Assembly: GCA_030435675.1 (NCBI GenBank) | Contig: CM059621.1 | Coordinates: forward strand, 2,046,001 to 2,110,000 | Reading direction: 5' to 3' | From: Steinernema hermaphroditum | Taxonomy: Eukaryota > Nematoda > Chromadorea > Rhabditida > Steinernematidae | Length of the DNA stretch: 64,000 bases | The notes under the pieces: generated by a model | What the model saw: the letters and a program-made list of their open reading frames with translations, nothing else | What the model was told of the DNA's origin: nothing | Database searches by the model: none | Translations under genes and position numbers: made by a program | Shown here: positions 22,347-33,698 of the stretch, in pieces | Layout of the letters: every line of letters begins with the position of its first letter | Numbering within the stretch: the stretch's first letter is position 1

Positions 22347-22435
22347 CAGAGATGGGTACGAACGAATCGGATCTGCTCTGACGTGAACCGGTTGAATGGC
22401 TGATACGGATACGGCTAAGCCGACGTTCATCTCTG
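22347..22435. mobile_element. 89-bp hAT-like mini-MITE
   Basis: Begins CAGAGATGGGTACGAACG and ends, on the other strand, CAGAGATGAACGTCGG. Flanking octamers agree at only four positions, so the target duplication is decayed or absent. Internal GAACCGG words recall the other MITEs. Confidence 0.4.
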
Positions 22436-23017
22436 CTGATCACCATACGTCGCCATCGATCTCGCTTTTCGCAGAGAGAATAAGAATTTTGTGCATTTTT
22501 GAAAAAGAACAGCTACCCGGACAACTTTATTGTTTAATAATCTCCAAGCCAAATATCGTAATTTAAGTTAGCAGTAAGGGAAAAAAACGTAATCATCTTT
22601 GAGATAACAATGGCAACAACATCGTCATGAAGGTTTGCATAATAGACGCTCATTCTGCAACAACTTCCATCGCTCAAGCGCCATAATCTCAGTTCCTGCT
22701 AGCGATTTCTGTTATTGCACTGTTCCCGGAAGGATCTATGCAAGCTGTCTGACTATAATGTCTTTTCACTTTTGTATTTTGTATTACGGACTGGCTTCTT
22801 TGTCAGCTGTTGCGAGGCAAAAACACCTAGCTAATTAGAAAACTGCTTTGTACCAACATCTCACCATACATTTTTTGTTTTTATGTTGGTCAACTTCTGT
22901 ACACAAACGATATAAACCAACATTCCGGGAAAAGAGATAATAGCGTAAACAACCAACAGTTTTCTCAATCTCTTAATTAAGAGTAGCCACCGAAAAGCAC
23001 CTGAGCGTTTCTCCCAA

Positions 23018-24054
23018 ATGGCGCCTGATATTGTAATTTCTTTGCCTTCCTACTTCTTTATTCATAAACTGACGTCCACTATATATTTTATGTCCATGCT
23101 TATCACATGTATTGGTAGCGGTTTGATAATTTTTGTTACCGTAAAGTAGGTCATATCGAAGAAAAACTATTATCCACTGTGATTTAGAAACAAAAATCTC
23201 CACAGCCCTTGCAACATTCTAATTGCTGTGCAGGCAGTGTGCGAAGGTATATCTCAATTGTCTCAGGTTCCATACATCTATTTTGCCTTCAACGAATATC
23301 TCGTGTCGTTTTACACCTGCTACTACATTAATATTTTGTTCATGTTCACTCTGAATTTCAACTGTTTGCTTATAGTTTTTATTGCCCTAGACAGGTTCGT
23401 CGCATCCAAGCATCCAATTTTCTACAATAACTTGAGAAAGAGAAACTATATTTGTGGCATATTGACCGTGTGCTTCATCTACGGTGGCCTGTTCCAGTTT
23501 GCACTTCACTCTACTCTAAGCGAAGAGCAAACCATGTGCGTTATTCTTGAAAGCATGACGGGATCTATAACTTATGTGTGGTGGACGGTCACGGCTTGTG
23601 TCTACGTGGTCATGGTTGCGATTTATGTTAGACTACTCAGAATTTTCAAAGGTATGTTAGTATGTATTCTGGAATTAAGCGATTAAGGTTTAGAGAAAAA
23701 GGGCGAGTACGAGAAGGTGAACCGTTCCATAAGCTTCGTGATCACTTTCTACATTTGCGGCTACCTCTTTGTGACCGTTGTGGGGTCCATAGTTGGCATA
23801 ATAGCACCGGAGTAATTGAGATGCAACTTCCATTCATAGAGACGTTTTTCAGTCACAACACTAATGTGGCCCTTTTGTGCATCCTGGGCATCTCATGCAA
23901 CATCAATGCAGCGTGTCCGTTCTTTATTTACTACTTTAGAAGCACCACTTACAGAAAAGCATTCGACAACTTAATTGGAGGGAATAAGAAGCCACCCGAC
24001 AATGGCAGTTCGCACATGTTTCACACTCGGGTTAATCAGGTTACGTCACACTGA
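23018..24054 (+). CDS. Srsx-family chemoreceptor (7TM)
   Basis: Exons 23018-23145, 23188-23651, 23694-23811 and 23853-24054 (TGA) give 303 residues, typical for Srsx. TM1 is in exon 1 (STIYFMSMLITCIGSG). The family motif after it is KNLHSPCNILIAVQAVCE. TM3 ends LIVFIALDRFVASKHP, a DRF form of the DRY motif. Exon 3 carries KVNRSISFVITFYICGYLF (TM6). Exon 4 has NTNVALLCILGISCNINA (TM7) and the diagnostic ending FFIYYFRSTTYRKAF. Introns are 41-42 nt. The last intron uses gtaatt/tttttcag; without it a stop follows GIIAPE, so the open form requires splicing. Srsx proteins are rhodopsin-like nematode chemoreceptors. Same strand as the receptor at 20690, separated by repeats. Confidence 0.85.
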
Positions 24055-24678
24055 CCTAGCTGGAGAGGATCGCCCATGATTTTTGCGCGGCTTTGCTGTC
24101 AGCAGCAGTACCGAAATGGACCACCATTGGAGCTGTTTGAAAAGGTTGTTTATTGTCACCCAACGATACCGACGTTTTCTACCCTTATGAACATTTGTTG
24201 CACCTGTAGTCACTTTGCAATCCCAACAGCTGGACAAGAACAAGAAAAACACATATCACAGAGTTGATATTGACCTTTTTCTAGCTTTTTGCCAACGCGT
24301 TTTAGCGTCGGCCCCAGTCCTCATCTTGTTTGCTGTCTTAAAATCGACTGTTCCAGTAAAACCGGTACCACGGACAGAAATAAAACGGACCCATCGGCTC
24401 ATCGCTTATAAACAAGGGGATAAAACCACGCACTGATCTTTGTAGAAGTACGCATCTTCAACCATCGGAAAGGACCATCGTGTAAGAGTGTCAACAGTTA
24501 CAGGAAATTCACGTTGCATTGAGTAAATAACCCGATATCCATTGTAGGACAATAGGAAACAACAATTAAACATAGGAACGTACGCCTATCGCAAGGGTGC
24601 AAGCATGTTCGAGTCCGCCGTGTTAATGGATCGAACATCAGTAAGCCTTTGCTATGATTTGCTTTATTAACTGTCACA
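24055..24678. other. Convergent intergenic region, no gene seen
   Basis: Lies between the 3' ends of the Srsx gene and the peptide GPCR. No supported feature. Confidence 0.4.
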
Positions 24679-27243
24679 TTAAAGATAAATAACCCGATTC
24701 TCATCTTCCTCATCAACAATGTCATTTACACCAAAGTCTTTAGGACTATGCATCACCACAGTCTCCTCGGTTCCTTTCGTTTCGTCTTCTTGCTCGATTG
24801 GCGTGGAAAACGAACCATTCATGATAGTGTCGACCACTTGGAAGAACGAATGTTTCCTCATTTCGATGTTATTTGCGTGAGAGCATGACCTTTGCACCTT
24901 GGTCTTTGCAGGCGTGCTTGTTTGGCTCTCACCCGTATCGCCGGTTTCGCGTTCTTGTTCGATCTTCGTCGTGAACAACGAGCTGTTCTTGATGGTGTCG
25001 AGGACATGGTAGAAGGAGTATTTCCTCGGCTGATCGTTCGTCGGACGGGCAGCAATCGAATAAGCTCTGTGCAGCATGGCGCCCACAACAACGTTGCTTT
25101 GGAATTTTCGCGCGTGGCGCTGTCGCACTTCGCGTGACGTGTCTTGAAGTTCCCTGTTGAACGCAGCGTAGAAGATCCAATTCCCGGCCGAGTTGATGTA
25201 AGGGAGAAAGCTGAAATTGCGTTTATTAGATAAGCGTTTGGCGAACAGCCAAAGCAGGCGCACTGTGTTTTTTGAGGATAATTCAAGTGGGTAGGTTATG
25301 TTTTAATGAATATTGAAAAAAGCAACTGCTAATCTAGAAAACCCATGGCCGTTGAGGACATATTCTTCAAAACAGGCCACAAATTTGGACTCATTTGGAC
25401 GTTGCGCGAAAATCACAGGCCTTTTGTCTTTCTGCGCTCTCTTCGCACCGTTCCTCGCGAACAGTCACATTTATCCCCAGTACATGAACTGTATATGAAG
25501 TGGCCCCTGTAGGGGTTAGTCGAATCTGCCTGGATTGGATCCCAACCCCGTCACTGCAGATCTGTGGCAGCTACCTTTTGAGAGTGTACTTAAAGAGCGT
25601 CCATCTTGAAATGTGTCCGAATTTTCCCATGTATCAAAAACCATCCAGCAAAAAGGGTAATTTGTAAAAAGATGTACTTTTGCTAGCGCTTAAAAAGACG
25701 CCGTATTGAACGGCAATATGTAATTCAAAGCCTCTTTTGATTGTGTCGGGTTTTTAGTAAGATCGTCTTCATGGAGCTTTCGTTTGTGACCATTTAGTGA
25801 TACTGGCGCTAACTGCTTATGTTTTCAAAATTTGGCAGCCCTGGCATTGTTTATAGATGTGTTTCCTTCCTTCATTTTTCAGTAATTGCTTCCCTCATTA
25901 CCTTGTAAACAGCCTGACAATAGCCAGCGTCCTCGGCGACACGACGAGGAACCCCGTAATGTGCGACGTCGTGTTCAGCGTGAGCAGTATCGCCAGCCAG
26001 AATGGAGTCCAGCAAACAAAGTGGAAAACAACGACCCAAAGAATAGAGCGAATTACGCGATTCGACGAAGTGGACACTTTCGAGACGCTCCCTAAACATG
26101 CGAACTTTGAACATCGACCAGGGTCAATGGCCAAACTTACGGACTGAACTCTTGCGGGTCTTGTCGTTGATTTGTTGAACGATTTGTACGTAGCAGAAGG
26201 TGATGAGGACGACAGGAAATAAAAACGCGAATACGAACATGTAAAGAATAAAGTAAGGTAGTATGGCATCAGGGACGTCGGAGCTACAGGAGATCTTCGT
26301 GTCGGCTATTCTTCGGTCCGCTGTGAGGATAACATGTTCTGTGGTACTGGAGAAGTAGATGATGGGGATGCAAAGGATGACGACAAAGAATACTAAGAAG
26401 ACTAGAACGATACCCGCGTTGTGATTTCTGAATTTATAAAGGTTAACTCCGGGCATTCAGGCTCTGATGTTACCTAAAGATACTGTGAGGGAACGGCTTG
26501 CACACACCCAGATATCTCTCGAAGCTCATCACAGTCAGTATGCCCACGGAAAGGAGCTTGTTAACGTTCTCGATAGTCCAAAATAATTTGCAGGCGAAGT
26601 AGCCAAATTCCCATGTTCCTTTCAGGAAGTAGCCAATCAGCATGGGCAGCATTGATAAGACCTAAATCATTAAGGTTAAATTTTTCTGGATCCCCGATAT
26701 TGGTTATAACTTTAAAGTTAATGAGCCTTTTGATCTTTACTCTTGCGCCGCGACCACCGTGACTCATCGTGTATTTGGACACCCTTGTTTTTGAGGGTAG
26801 ACATGCATCACAGAATGTATCAGATGACACCAACGTGGGCTGTCTCAACGCACACTTTTCATCTACTGATTCCTATTAAATACAAACTTCAGTTTTCTTA
26901 TTGTACAGGAGAAAGATCGTAAGGCGACCTTCAAGATTACAAAACTCAAATTTTCGAGTGTTTCTTTAGATCAAAATATATTCACTTTGCCCTACACACT
27001 CGTACCTAAAAGGCCCTTCCCGCTCATGAACTAAAGATCATACAAGAACGCACTTACCAGCAAGTCAACAATACTGAGAGAAAGCACATATATACTAACT
27101 CTCTTGAACTTCGATCGCTGCGGGAATCCGTTGTCGTACCATATCAGCACAAGTGACAGTATGACCCACACATTTCCGACGACACCAACAACAAATACCA
27201 CCGAGTAGATTGTCAGCATTATGACGAGGTAGCCGGGAAACAT
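24679..27243 (-). CDS. Peptide-type class A GPCR with long cytoplasmic tail
   Basis: Minus-strand exons 27058-27243, 26474-26661, 26141-26427, 25902-26091 and 24679-25210 (TAA) give 460 residues, all junctions in frame. TM1 contains [12 protein letters not shown] (the GN motif); TM2 is [15 protein letters not shown]3 follows [12 protein letters not shown] and ends [11 protein letters not shown] (FERY for DRY). TM6 has [10 protein letters not shown] (CWxP), and TM7 is [16 protein letters not shown], an NPxxY-region variant common in invertebrate neuropeptide receptors. The tail of about 160 residues contains a duplicated segment, [16 protein letters not shown] and [16 protein letters not shown], each followed by a KIEQE or PIEQE stretch. 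Ten bases before the ATG is a tttcag, which could be a trans-splice acceptor or the end of an unseen 5' exon. The ligand cannot be told. Not one of the nematode sr families. Confidence 0.82.
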
Positions 27244-28024
27244 GGTGGCAGATCTGAAATGTCCATTTCATAATAGAGATAAAAAAATTTACAAGAAAGA
27301 AACGATAGTAACTCTCGCTTTTTGACGGCCTATCGAGGTAATTAGTCATGAATAATGTAGACGGAGAATTCTGGCCAGCAATAACAATGAACAAAAGGAG
27401 GCATACAAATTGAGGTGAAATCCCACGAAGGAGTGGAGACAGGTGAAAACGTTGTCCCCACGCCCAAGCAAGAATAAAACCCTTCTCGCAGGCAACAGTC
27501 TATCGAATTAGAAGAACGATATCTCAAATTTCTTAAATCGATTAACGACAGAGGGGGCACATGAAGTAGGTCATCGTCGTCTGCTTCCTACTCACTTGAA
27601 AAGTCTAAAATAAGTCGGAAGTGTTCGCAGGGCTACTAATGAGAACATGTAAATACGCCCATCAGTCAAAGAGGGCTTCGCTGTGCTTCGGCTTCAATGA
27701 ACACATATAAGCCAATGCACTTATTCTCATAATGGATGAGCTGCAAAGTGGACGACACAGATTCTACTTCCTCTAGGCAAAAACGGTGTCAGTGCTATTG
27801 TCAGGATTACCGCCGACAACTACATTATGACATCTTTCTTATAATAAATCTCGTAAACGGAAGGAGTTTTCGGCGTCGTTAAATCTGAGGAAGCTGACCC
27901 AGAATTGAATCAAATCATATGGCTTCTTTTGTACGAAACAGGAAATGCCAAAACAGCCCTCATTCATTCAGGTCTTCTTCTTCTTGCCTACGCAACTTCA
28001 TCATACAGCAATGGCCTTTCCGTT

Positions 28025-28110
28025 GCAATACTGTGGGCTGCACCCGGTTCGAAACCAAAACGAGCCGGAATCAGTCGGAAGGTTCGGATCTGCCTCCAGG
28101 CAATTTTTTT
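28025..28110 (+). repeat. tRNA-like SINE family 2, copy 1
   Basis: GCACCCGGTTCGAAACC, then GGTTCGGATCTGCC and a T-run. Aligns with the copies at 28150-28275 (opposite strand) and 29405-29480. Confidence 0.45.
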
Positions 28111-28149
28111 TTTCATTTACCATAAACATTTGAATGCATAAAAGACCAG

Positions 28150-28275
28150 GCGGGCCAGAAAAGACCAAAAATAGATTTAAAAAAGTTTTGCCTCCGGGCG
28201 GATTCGAACCCGGGACCTACGGATTGCTACGAGACCGTTCCAGTTTCGAACTGGGTGCATTCCGACTGCTCACCC
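28150..28275 (-). repeat. tRNA-like SINE family 2, copy 2 (best B box)
   Basis: On the minus strand it reads GGGTGAGCAGTCGG (A-box-like), CACCCAGTTCGAAACTGG, and at 28200-28210 GGTTCGAATCC, a perfect RNA polymerase III B box, followed by GCCCGGAGGC and a T-rich tail. The sequence after the T-loop has no matching 5' acceptor strand and two of five T-stem pairs fail, so it is not an intact tRNA gene. Confidence 0.55.
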
Positions 28276-28802
28276 ATAACAGCCAATTACGAAGCATTAA
28301 TTCTATACACACGGTTCAACAAGCCTGAACTGCGACGCTTCGAAAGTACACGTTACTTTGTTGTCATAATGAAGTCACTAAAAAAGCATCCAACATCTTT
28401 GCTGAAGTCCAGTGGAGTACATACAAGCAAGTACATACACAGCACAGTCAAACAGATATAATCGCTATACCCATTCTTAAGCAAATCCATCTACGCTCTA
28501 GCCCATGGCCATTTTCGAAAAGATCACTTCAAACAGACACACATCGCTTATATTGCTGACCTAAATCCTTAATCCATAGACGACAACAAAGAGCGGATAA
28601 CACCAATTAACAGCACTAAGAAGCAATTACAGGAACGTTATTCATGTAATCCCCATTCTTAATAGCAGCTTTGGAAGGCTTTTGTTTTCTACGTAAATTG
28701 CGGCTTGGAACAGATGTTCGTGAGTAACTTCCTCGATAATGTGCGAACATTTTTGGAGATGGCGACAATAACAATCTGCGTCACAAGCGGATCACAATGA
28801 AT

Positions 28803-29006
28803 TTATATTACATACGGATTGCCTCTTTTGTAGACGGTGTTCAACTGCCCCAACTCCAAACTCTTGTAAGAAAAGGTTCCGGATGGATAGGTTAAACTGT
28901 GGACCGAAAATGGACTGCTACGAACATAAAACTTGCCCTTCGTACGGGTTAAAGATGAAGCGCTAATGAACATCGCCAATATGTAAACTAATAAAGTACT
29001 CCACAT
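28803..29006 (-). CDS. Possible small secreted protein (unsupported family)
   Basis: Frame of 67 codons beginning MWSTLLVYILAMFISASS, a good signal peptide, followed by a short Ser/Tyr/basic sequence ending KRGNPYVI. It has no cysteines and no recognised domain. The first residues resemble the 7-codon first exon of the cluster at 7.6-18 kb (MWSTILL), but there is no usable intron after codon 7, so the likeness may be chance. A KR pair near the C-terminus could be a processing site. No TATA or close paralogue is seen. Treat as a candidate only. Confidence 0.25.
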   Translation of the reverse strand: MWSTLLVYILAMFISASSLTRTKGKFYVRSSPFSVHSLTYPSGTFSYKSLELGQLNTVYKRGNPYVI

Positions 29007-29404
29007 ATGAAAACGACGTTCAAACCTCATCCCAAAGATCAGTTTTTCTAGGGAAAGCGCCTTTATTCTAATGGTCAACGATTAGCCTGCTTCAGACAAT
29101 TACAAACGAGGTCCACTTTTGGAATAGATTTTGCAAATAAGTGATGGTAAAACATTGCTCATTGACAATGTTACAAAGCATCGAAATATAGTGATATCAA
29201 AACTGTGCATCTCTCGAAAGGCGGCACTAAGAAGTTAGTTTCATATGGCCCTTTTGTCGTATAAAGGCGGCTTTACAAGATTCAGCGCCTCTGACGCTAA
29301 CCGCCTTTTGGATAGCCCCGCGGGCGGCAAAATTGGTCCTAACAAAGAAAACTAAAAAGTAGGCTAAACAGGAGTCAAAAATCTGTAAAAAAAACGCAAG
29401 GCCT

Positions 29405-29480
29405 GGCATCCCAATCTTCTGGACGCACCCGATTCGAAACTGGCACAATTCGAAGTCAGTCAGAAAGCCCGAGGATCGGA
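29405..29480 (+). repeat. tRNA-like SINE family 2, copy 3
   Basis: GCACCCGATTCGAAACTGGC followed by GAGGATCGGATCCACCC, aligning with copies 1 and 2 but more diverged, with a weak B box. Confidence 0.4.
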
Positions 29481-30444
29481 TCCACCCGAATCATAGAAAC
29501 ACAAGGAGCGAAGAACGCTGAGAAAATGATGCATGACCTTATCCGCAGCATGTCAAAAGACTAAAAATCCACCCAAGCCTGGTAGGCGAAAAAAGAAAAC
29601 AGCCAAGCCTGGATAAGTAACATACATCGAAAAGAATGGCTCTCATTTGTTGTCGCTTTCAAAAAACAGGAAATTATCCGAATCGATGGGGAGGCGCGAG
29701 GGCGTAAACGGACAATCGGCCCTAACAGAAAACATCAAGAGATAAATCCAATTAAAAACATCTCGATGTATACGAAAAGAGATGGTTTCACGGTTTTTCC
29801 TCGGCGACAACTACCATGCTATAGACGCAACATTGATGATGTTGAAGACATCGAAACAATATCGCTAAATTTTCAAAGGCGCAAATTTTCTTTTCAAGTT
29901 CCGACGGCAGCACGACGATATCGGTCACCTAATACTATGTGTGTAAGAAGCGCCTTTGATTAGGGTCTCACCTAGTATTGTGTATTCAATGAGTCATGTA
30001 ATGGCTTTACGAATCAATTGGTCACTGGCGCCCTACGATAATTGGTCTCCGAAATTGTATAAGGTATATAATACGACTGCGACTCATCGGAAAGGAAAGG
30101 CGATTCGCTTTGTGGTCTTATGATGGTTTGGAACAAACGACGCAGAGACTATATCGCACTGCTATGACGAAGTGTGCACTTTTGATAGGATTAGTTACGT
30201 GTTAACAGCATAAACACCACTAAAGATAGTCTAACTGTTTTGATGTAGAGCGATCTATGAATTTGGTACGGAGCGATCTAAGAATATACAACCCAGGCTG
30301 CGGAATAATATGAACTAACACTCAACTAACACTCATCTTAAGAATACATAACATATAATGTAGTTCATCTTCATTTGAATTTTAAAACTGCGGAAATCTA
30401 TGTTGTCCTAGCACGACGTTCGTCGACTGAACGAGTTGCGTTTA

Positions 30445-30545
30445 CTACTTTGCCATCGAGTCCAAGCCCACCCTCTCTAGACTCGAACTCCAAACGGAGT
30501 AGTACTCGATACTCAGAACGATTAACATCACTGGCTGTGATGACA
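30445..30545. repeat. Diverged dispersed repeat, copy 2
   Basis: Inverted, diverged match to 11860-11965 (shared GACTCGAACTC/GAGTTCGAGTC words, CGATACTCAGAACG and CATCACTGGCTGTGATG). Confidence 0.3.
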
Positions 30546-32372
30546 GGGAGGTGTAGCAACTAGGAAACTCATCTACATCTACAATGTATGCCTTGTTCTC
30601 ATGGCAAAATTTCAGCGTTTTCGTGATGAGACCAATGCCTCTCTTGTCTCGTCCCTCTCGCCGATTTCTCGAGAGTCGATAGTTGAGACTGTGCACATTT
30701 GGGACGATCGTCCCGAGCGGGTCTAAGGAGCCAATCATTTAGCGGGTCTAAACCAGTCATTCAGGCATATTTGTCTTAAGGCCCTTTCGGATCGGGCTAT
30801 CAAACCTTCATCAGAAAAATATTTTTGGCACATGCCATGTAGGTTAACTTAACTGTCGCTTAGCTTCAACTCCAGCTGTGTCGCGTAGCTGCGCTTGCTC
30901 TCTTTTTTATCGCTGTTAATCTGCCCAAATCGAATTGTGGTGCAGGGTGATGCACCGTGGACGATAATCATCAACAAGTACAATGTCGCACCGTAGTTTT
31001 CTTCATGCAAGGTAATGCATAGCTAACAGAACGGCAAACAGTGGACGTCACACAAGGAAACGACAAATTCCACGCAAACAATCAGGAAAATATTATACAA
31101 CAAACGGCTAGCTATGTCATTGTTATTTTGTTTTGGAAAAACACGGCTGAAGCAGATTGGTACGTCTCCGAAACGCGCAACACATGCACTTTTAATAGAT
31201 GTGTTTTCGTATTATTGCTAATTTCCGTAATTGTCCGAAAAAAAACAAATGTGGGAGGACCCATCTGTGAGTGGGGCTGAACAAAAACTAGGTCTTCGCA
31301 GTATAGCAGGGAATACTATATTCATAATAAATCATGTTGTTGACAGCTTTAGCAGGTGTCCAAAAAGCTGTAAACACCTCAAACCGTATACGTCTTGAAA
31401 TGCGCTCATTTATTGCGTAGGAAACGAGGAAATAGCAACATGTTGTTGAGAATAGGATATGAAAGTGGGCAGGCCTTCATGTTCCCTTTGTGTGACTCAT
31501 TCACGGAATTCCTACTAGCATATTCGTTAGGGGAAAGCTCATCAAGAGATACATGCGTAGTTCGTCTCCGGTCCGACATGACTGATTCATTGCTTTTGAA
31601 GCGTCGCGGAACTCATCAATTATTGACCAAAATTAAAAACATTAATCTATTCTAATGACCGAAAAGTTGTTTTCGTGAACTTCCCGATTACAAAGTAGGC
31701 GTTTTGAAGATGCGACCGTCGCGTAGGGTTATAGGAATAGAAACGATGATCCTCCTTGGAGCTTAAGTACCGGAGTTTCGATCCATGTAAAATGTAACTA
31801 ACTCCAATGGTGATATTACGTCAAAGAGCTACAAACAGGACGTGAAAGCAACGCATGTGCTTCTTTTTTGCGACACAGATTTGTTGGTTTTCGTCAATCT
31901 GATGAAAGCGGAAGCCCCCAAGGAGAGGTTATTCTTTGGTCTCACGTCGATGTGTTCATCTTGTGAGAGGACGATCCCAAGTGTGGTGCACCAGTTGGAG
32001 CCGAACTTATGGTCGATAGTGCAAGCACCAACGCCTTTTTGGGTTTAAAGTTTGAGAAGATGGTGCCAGCATATCTGGCTCTACTTTATACGAACGTTTT
32101 TCTACATGCATAGGTGATTTAGAAGAAAAATGTGAGTGAAATAGAAAAGCGTCCCCTTAAAACACATACCAAGACAAACTGATGTTGCAAAAGCCTTGCA
32201 CAAGCAAGCTAATCCTTTCTTAATTTAGACATTCGCCCTGAAAATAAACGAAGACCTCTAACGTCCGTTTTGGTCTTCCCCTGAGATGAATTATGGCGTA
32301 AACAACACGTCAACGGGTCCAACTGACGTTCGATGATCCACGCCTTGCATAGCCACAAGAATAATAGCTATA

Positions 32373-33698
32373 CAGGGTGGCGCATAAATACTGTAAGTGG
32401 GTCAAACTTTTCAATTTGTCCTGCTTTTTCGCCTTTTTGTACCACTTCTGTTGTTATATTCGTGTTCCTCGTTCTTTTTTGATCTAGGATTACTGTTTCC
32501 CCTGTTATTTTTCTCCTTGCCCCTTCGACAAAATGGTGTCCCAAAATGACCGTTTTGCTACCATCGCTGATTAAAAGTGTGGAATGCCGATTCCGGAAAT
32601 TGAAAAGTTAAGGAAATTCCATTTTTTTCAAGTCCAGAGTTTTGTCAAACACTATTCAAGAGACAGGAGGAATCACTGTTTGCCAAATAAGTGGAAGACC
32701 GAGAACAGTCCAAAACAGCAAGGACCACAGAAGCCATTTGGAACAAGATCAAGCAGAATCTGGTCATATCCATAAGAAAACTGGTCGAATAACAGGGAGT
32801 CATTGAGGGATCGCAGAGAAAATTTGTGAAAAGAAAATCGCGGACTCGACTCCTACAAGATGACATACAACTAGCTCTTGGACGATCAAAATGAAAGCCG
32901 TAAGACAGGACAAGTGTCGGACGATAAAGGTCGAAGTCCGCGGAGGGAGCATCCAGAAAATCCTGTTCTCGGATGAGATTATTTTCATCGTTGATCCGGT
33001 GCGAAACACCCGGGATCACTGTGAACGTCTTCCGAAAGGCTCTCCCCGCAACGTCACCATCGAAAAGAGCCATTTCCCAAAGTCCATCATGGTTTGGGCC
33101 GGGGTTTCTGGACTTGGGAACGTAGAGCTCGTTTTCTTCGACGCCAATGAAAAAAAAGGTGACCTGCCATGGCGAGAACTGCCGAAACCTGGTTCTGAAC
33201 GGCGTGGTGAAATCCTGGGCCCTAGATCTGTCCCTCAACACCGCATGGACGTTTCAGCAGGACTGGACGCCTGGCCATGGAGTCAAGAATACCCTTGTCT
33301 CGTCACAGCCAACCATGTGAAGGAAGGATGTTGGGTCAAGAGGAAAGATATTTGGCTGCGGAACTCTCCGGTCCTCAACCCTCTCGACTTCGCTGTTTGG
33401 TCAGTCCTAGAGACAAACGTATGCGCTACAAGCCACGATAGTGTGAATTCCCTGGAGCGCTCCCTGAAGACCGCTTGGAAGGAAATCATGCCAAAAGTCA
33501 CCGCGGGAATCCTGAAGAATTTCCAGAATCGTCTGAACGCCTTAATCAAACTGTCAAGGAGGGCATTTCGAACAGAGTTCAAGTATGTTGTACAGAATTT
33601 CCTCGCCAATCTTACAGTTATGAATTCATTTTGTTTCCTTGTCGTAAATGAAAAGTTATGAGCAGTTTTTCCACTTACAGTATTTATGCGCCACCCTG
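32373..33698 (+). mobile_element. Mariner-like element, copy 1
   Basis: Starts CAGGGTGGCGCATAAATAC and ends with its reverse complement, flanked by TA at 32371-32372 and 33699-33700; 1,326 bp. The terminal repeats extend at least 29 bp. It is nearly identical to the element at 37033-38357 over its whole length, so both are recent. Confidence 0.9.
32584..33661 (+). pseudogene. Broken mariner transposase, copy 1
   Basis: The frame starts MPIPEIEKLRKFHFF (helix-turn-helix region) but soon shifts; an alternative frame carries the HTH continuation (ARTTEAIWNKIKQNL). The catalytic part starts at 32891 with KILFSDE (first Asp), VWAGVSGLGNVELVFF, then shifts frame near 33150. The second Asp (WTFQQDWTPGHG, near 33261) lies in another frame, and the third (NPLDFAVWSVLE, near 33386) is back in the first. 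The spacing between the last two Asp codons is about 125 nt, near 41 residues. The same shifts occur in copy 2. In this copy FSDE is followed by II instead of KI. It cannot encode an active transposase as read. Confidence 0.82.

Larger units (their letters stand above)
21698..23017. other. Intergenic with two repeats
   Basis: Holds a diverged copy of the hairpin repeat (21740-21910) and a tiny hAT-like element (22347-22435). The remaining sequence, including 22600-22840, shows no gene. Confidence 0.4.
27244..28802. other. Intergenic with tRNA-like repeats
   Basis: No gene seen. Two copies of a tRNA-like repeat lie at 28025-28110 and 28150-28275. Confidence 0.4.
29007..32372. other. Gene-poor region, no gene seen
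   Basis: About 3.4 kb with stops in all frames at close spacing. It holds the third tRNA-like copy (29405-29480) and one diverged repeat (30445-30545). Nothing else is supported. Confidence 0.45.

Noticed and set aside
22635..22838. Upstream exon of the Srsx receptor
   Set aside because: TM1 is fully encoded by the exon at 23018-23145, which joins in phase to exon 2; this frame is not needed and has no donor in frame.
28134..28275. tRNA gene on the minus strand
   Set aside because: Perfect B box, but no 5' acceptor strand complementary to the 3' side and a broken T stem; treated as a SINE.
33283..33609. Minus-strand frames in the mariner copies
   Set aside because: Antisense of the transposase; the protein-level match to the transposase is on the plus strand.
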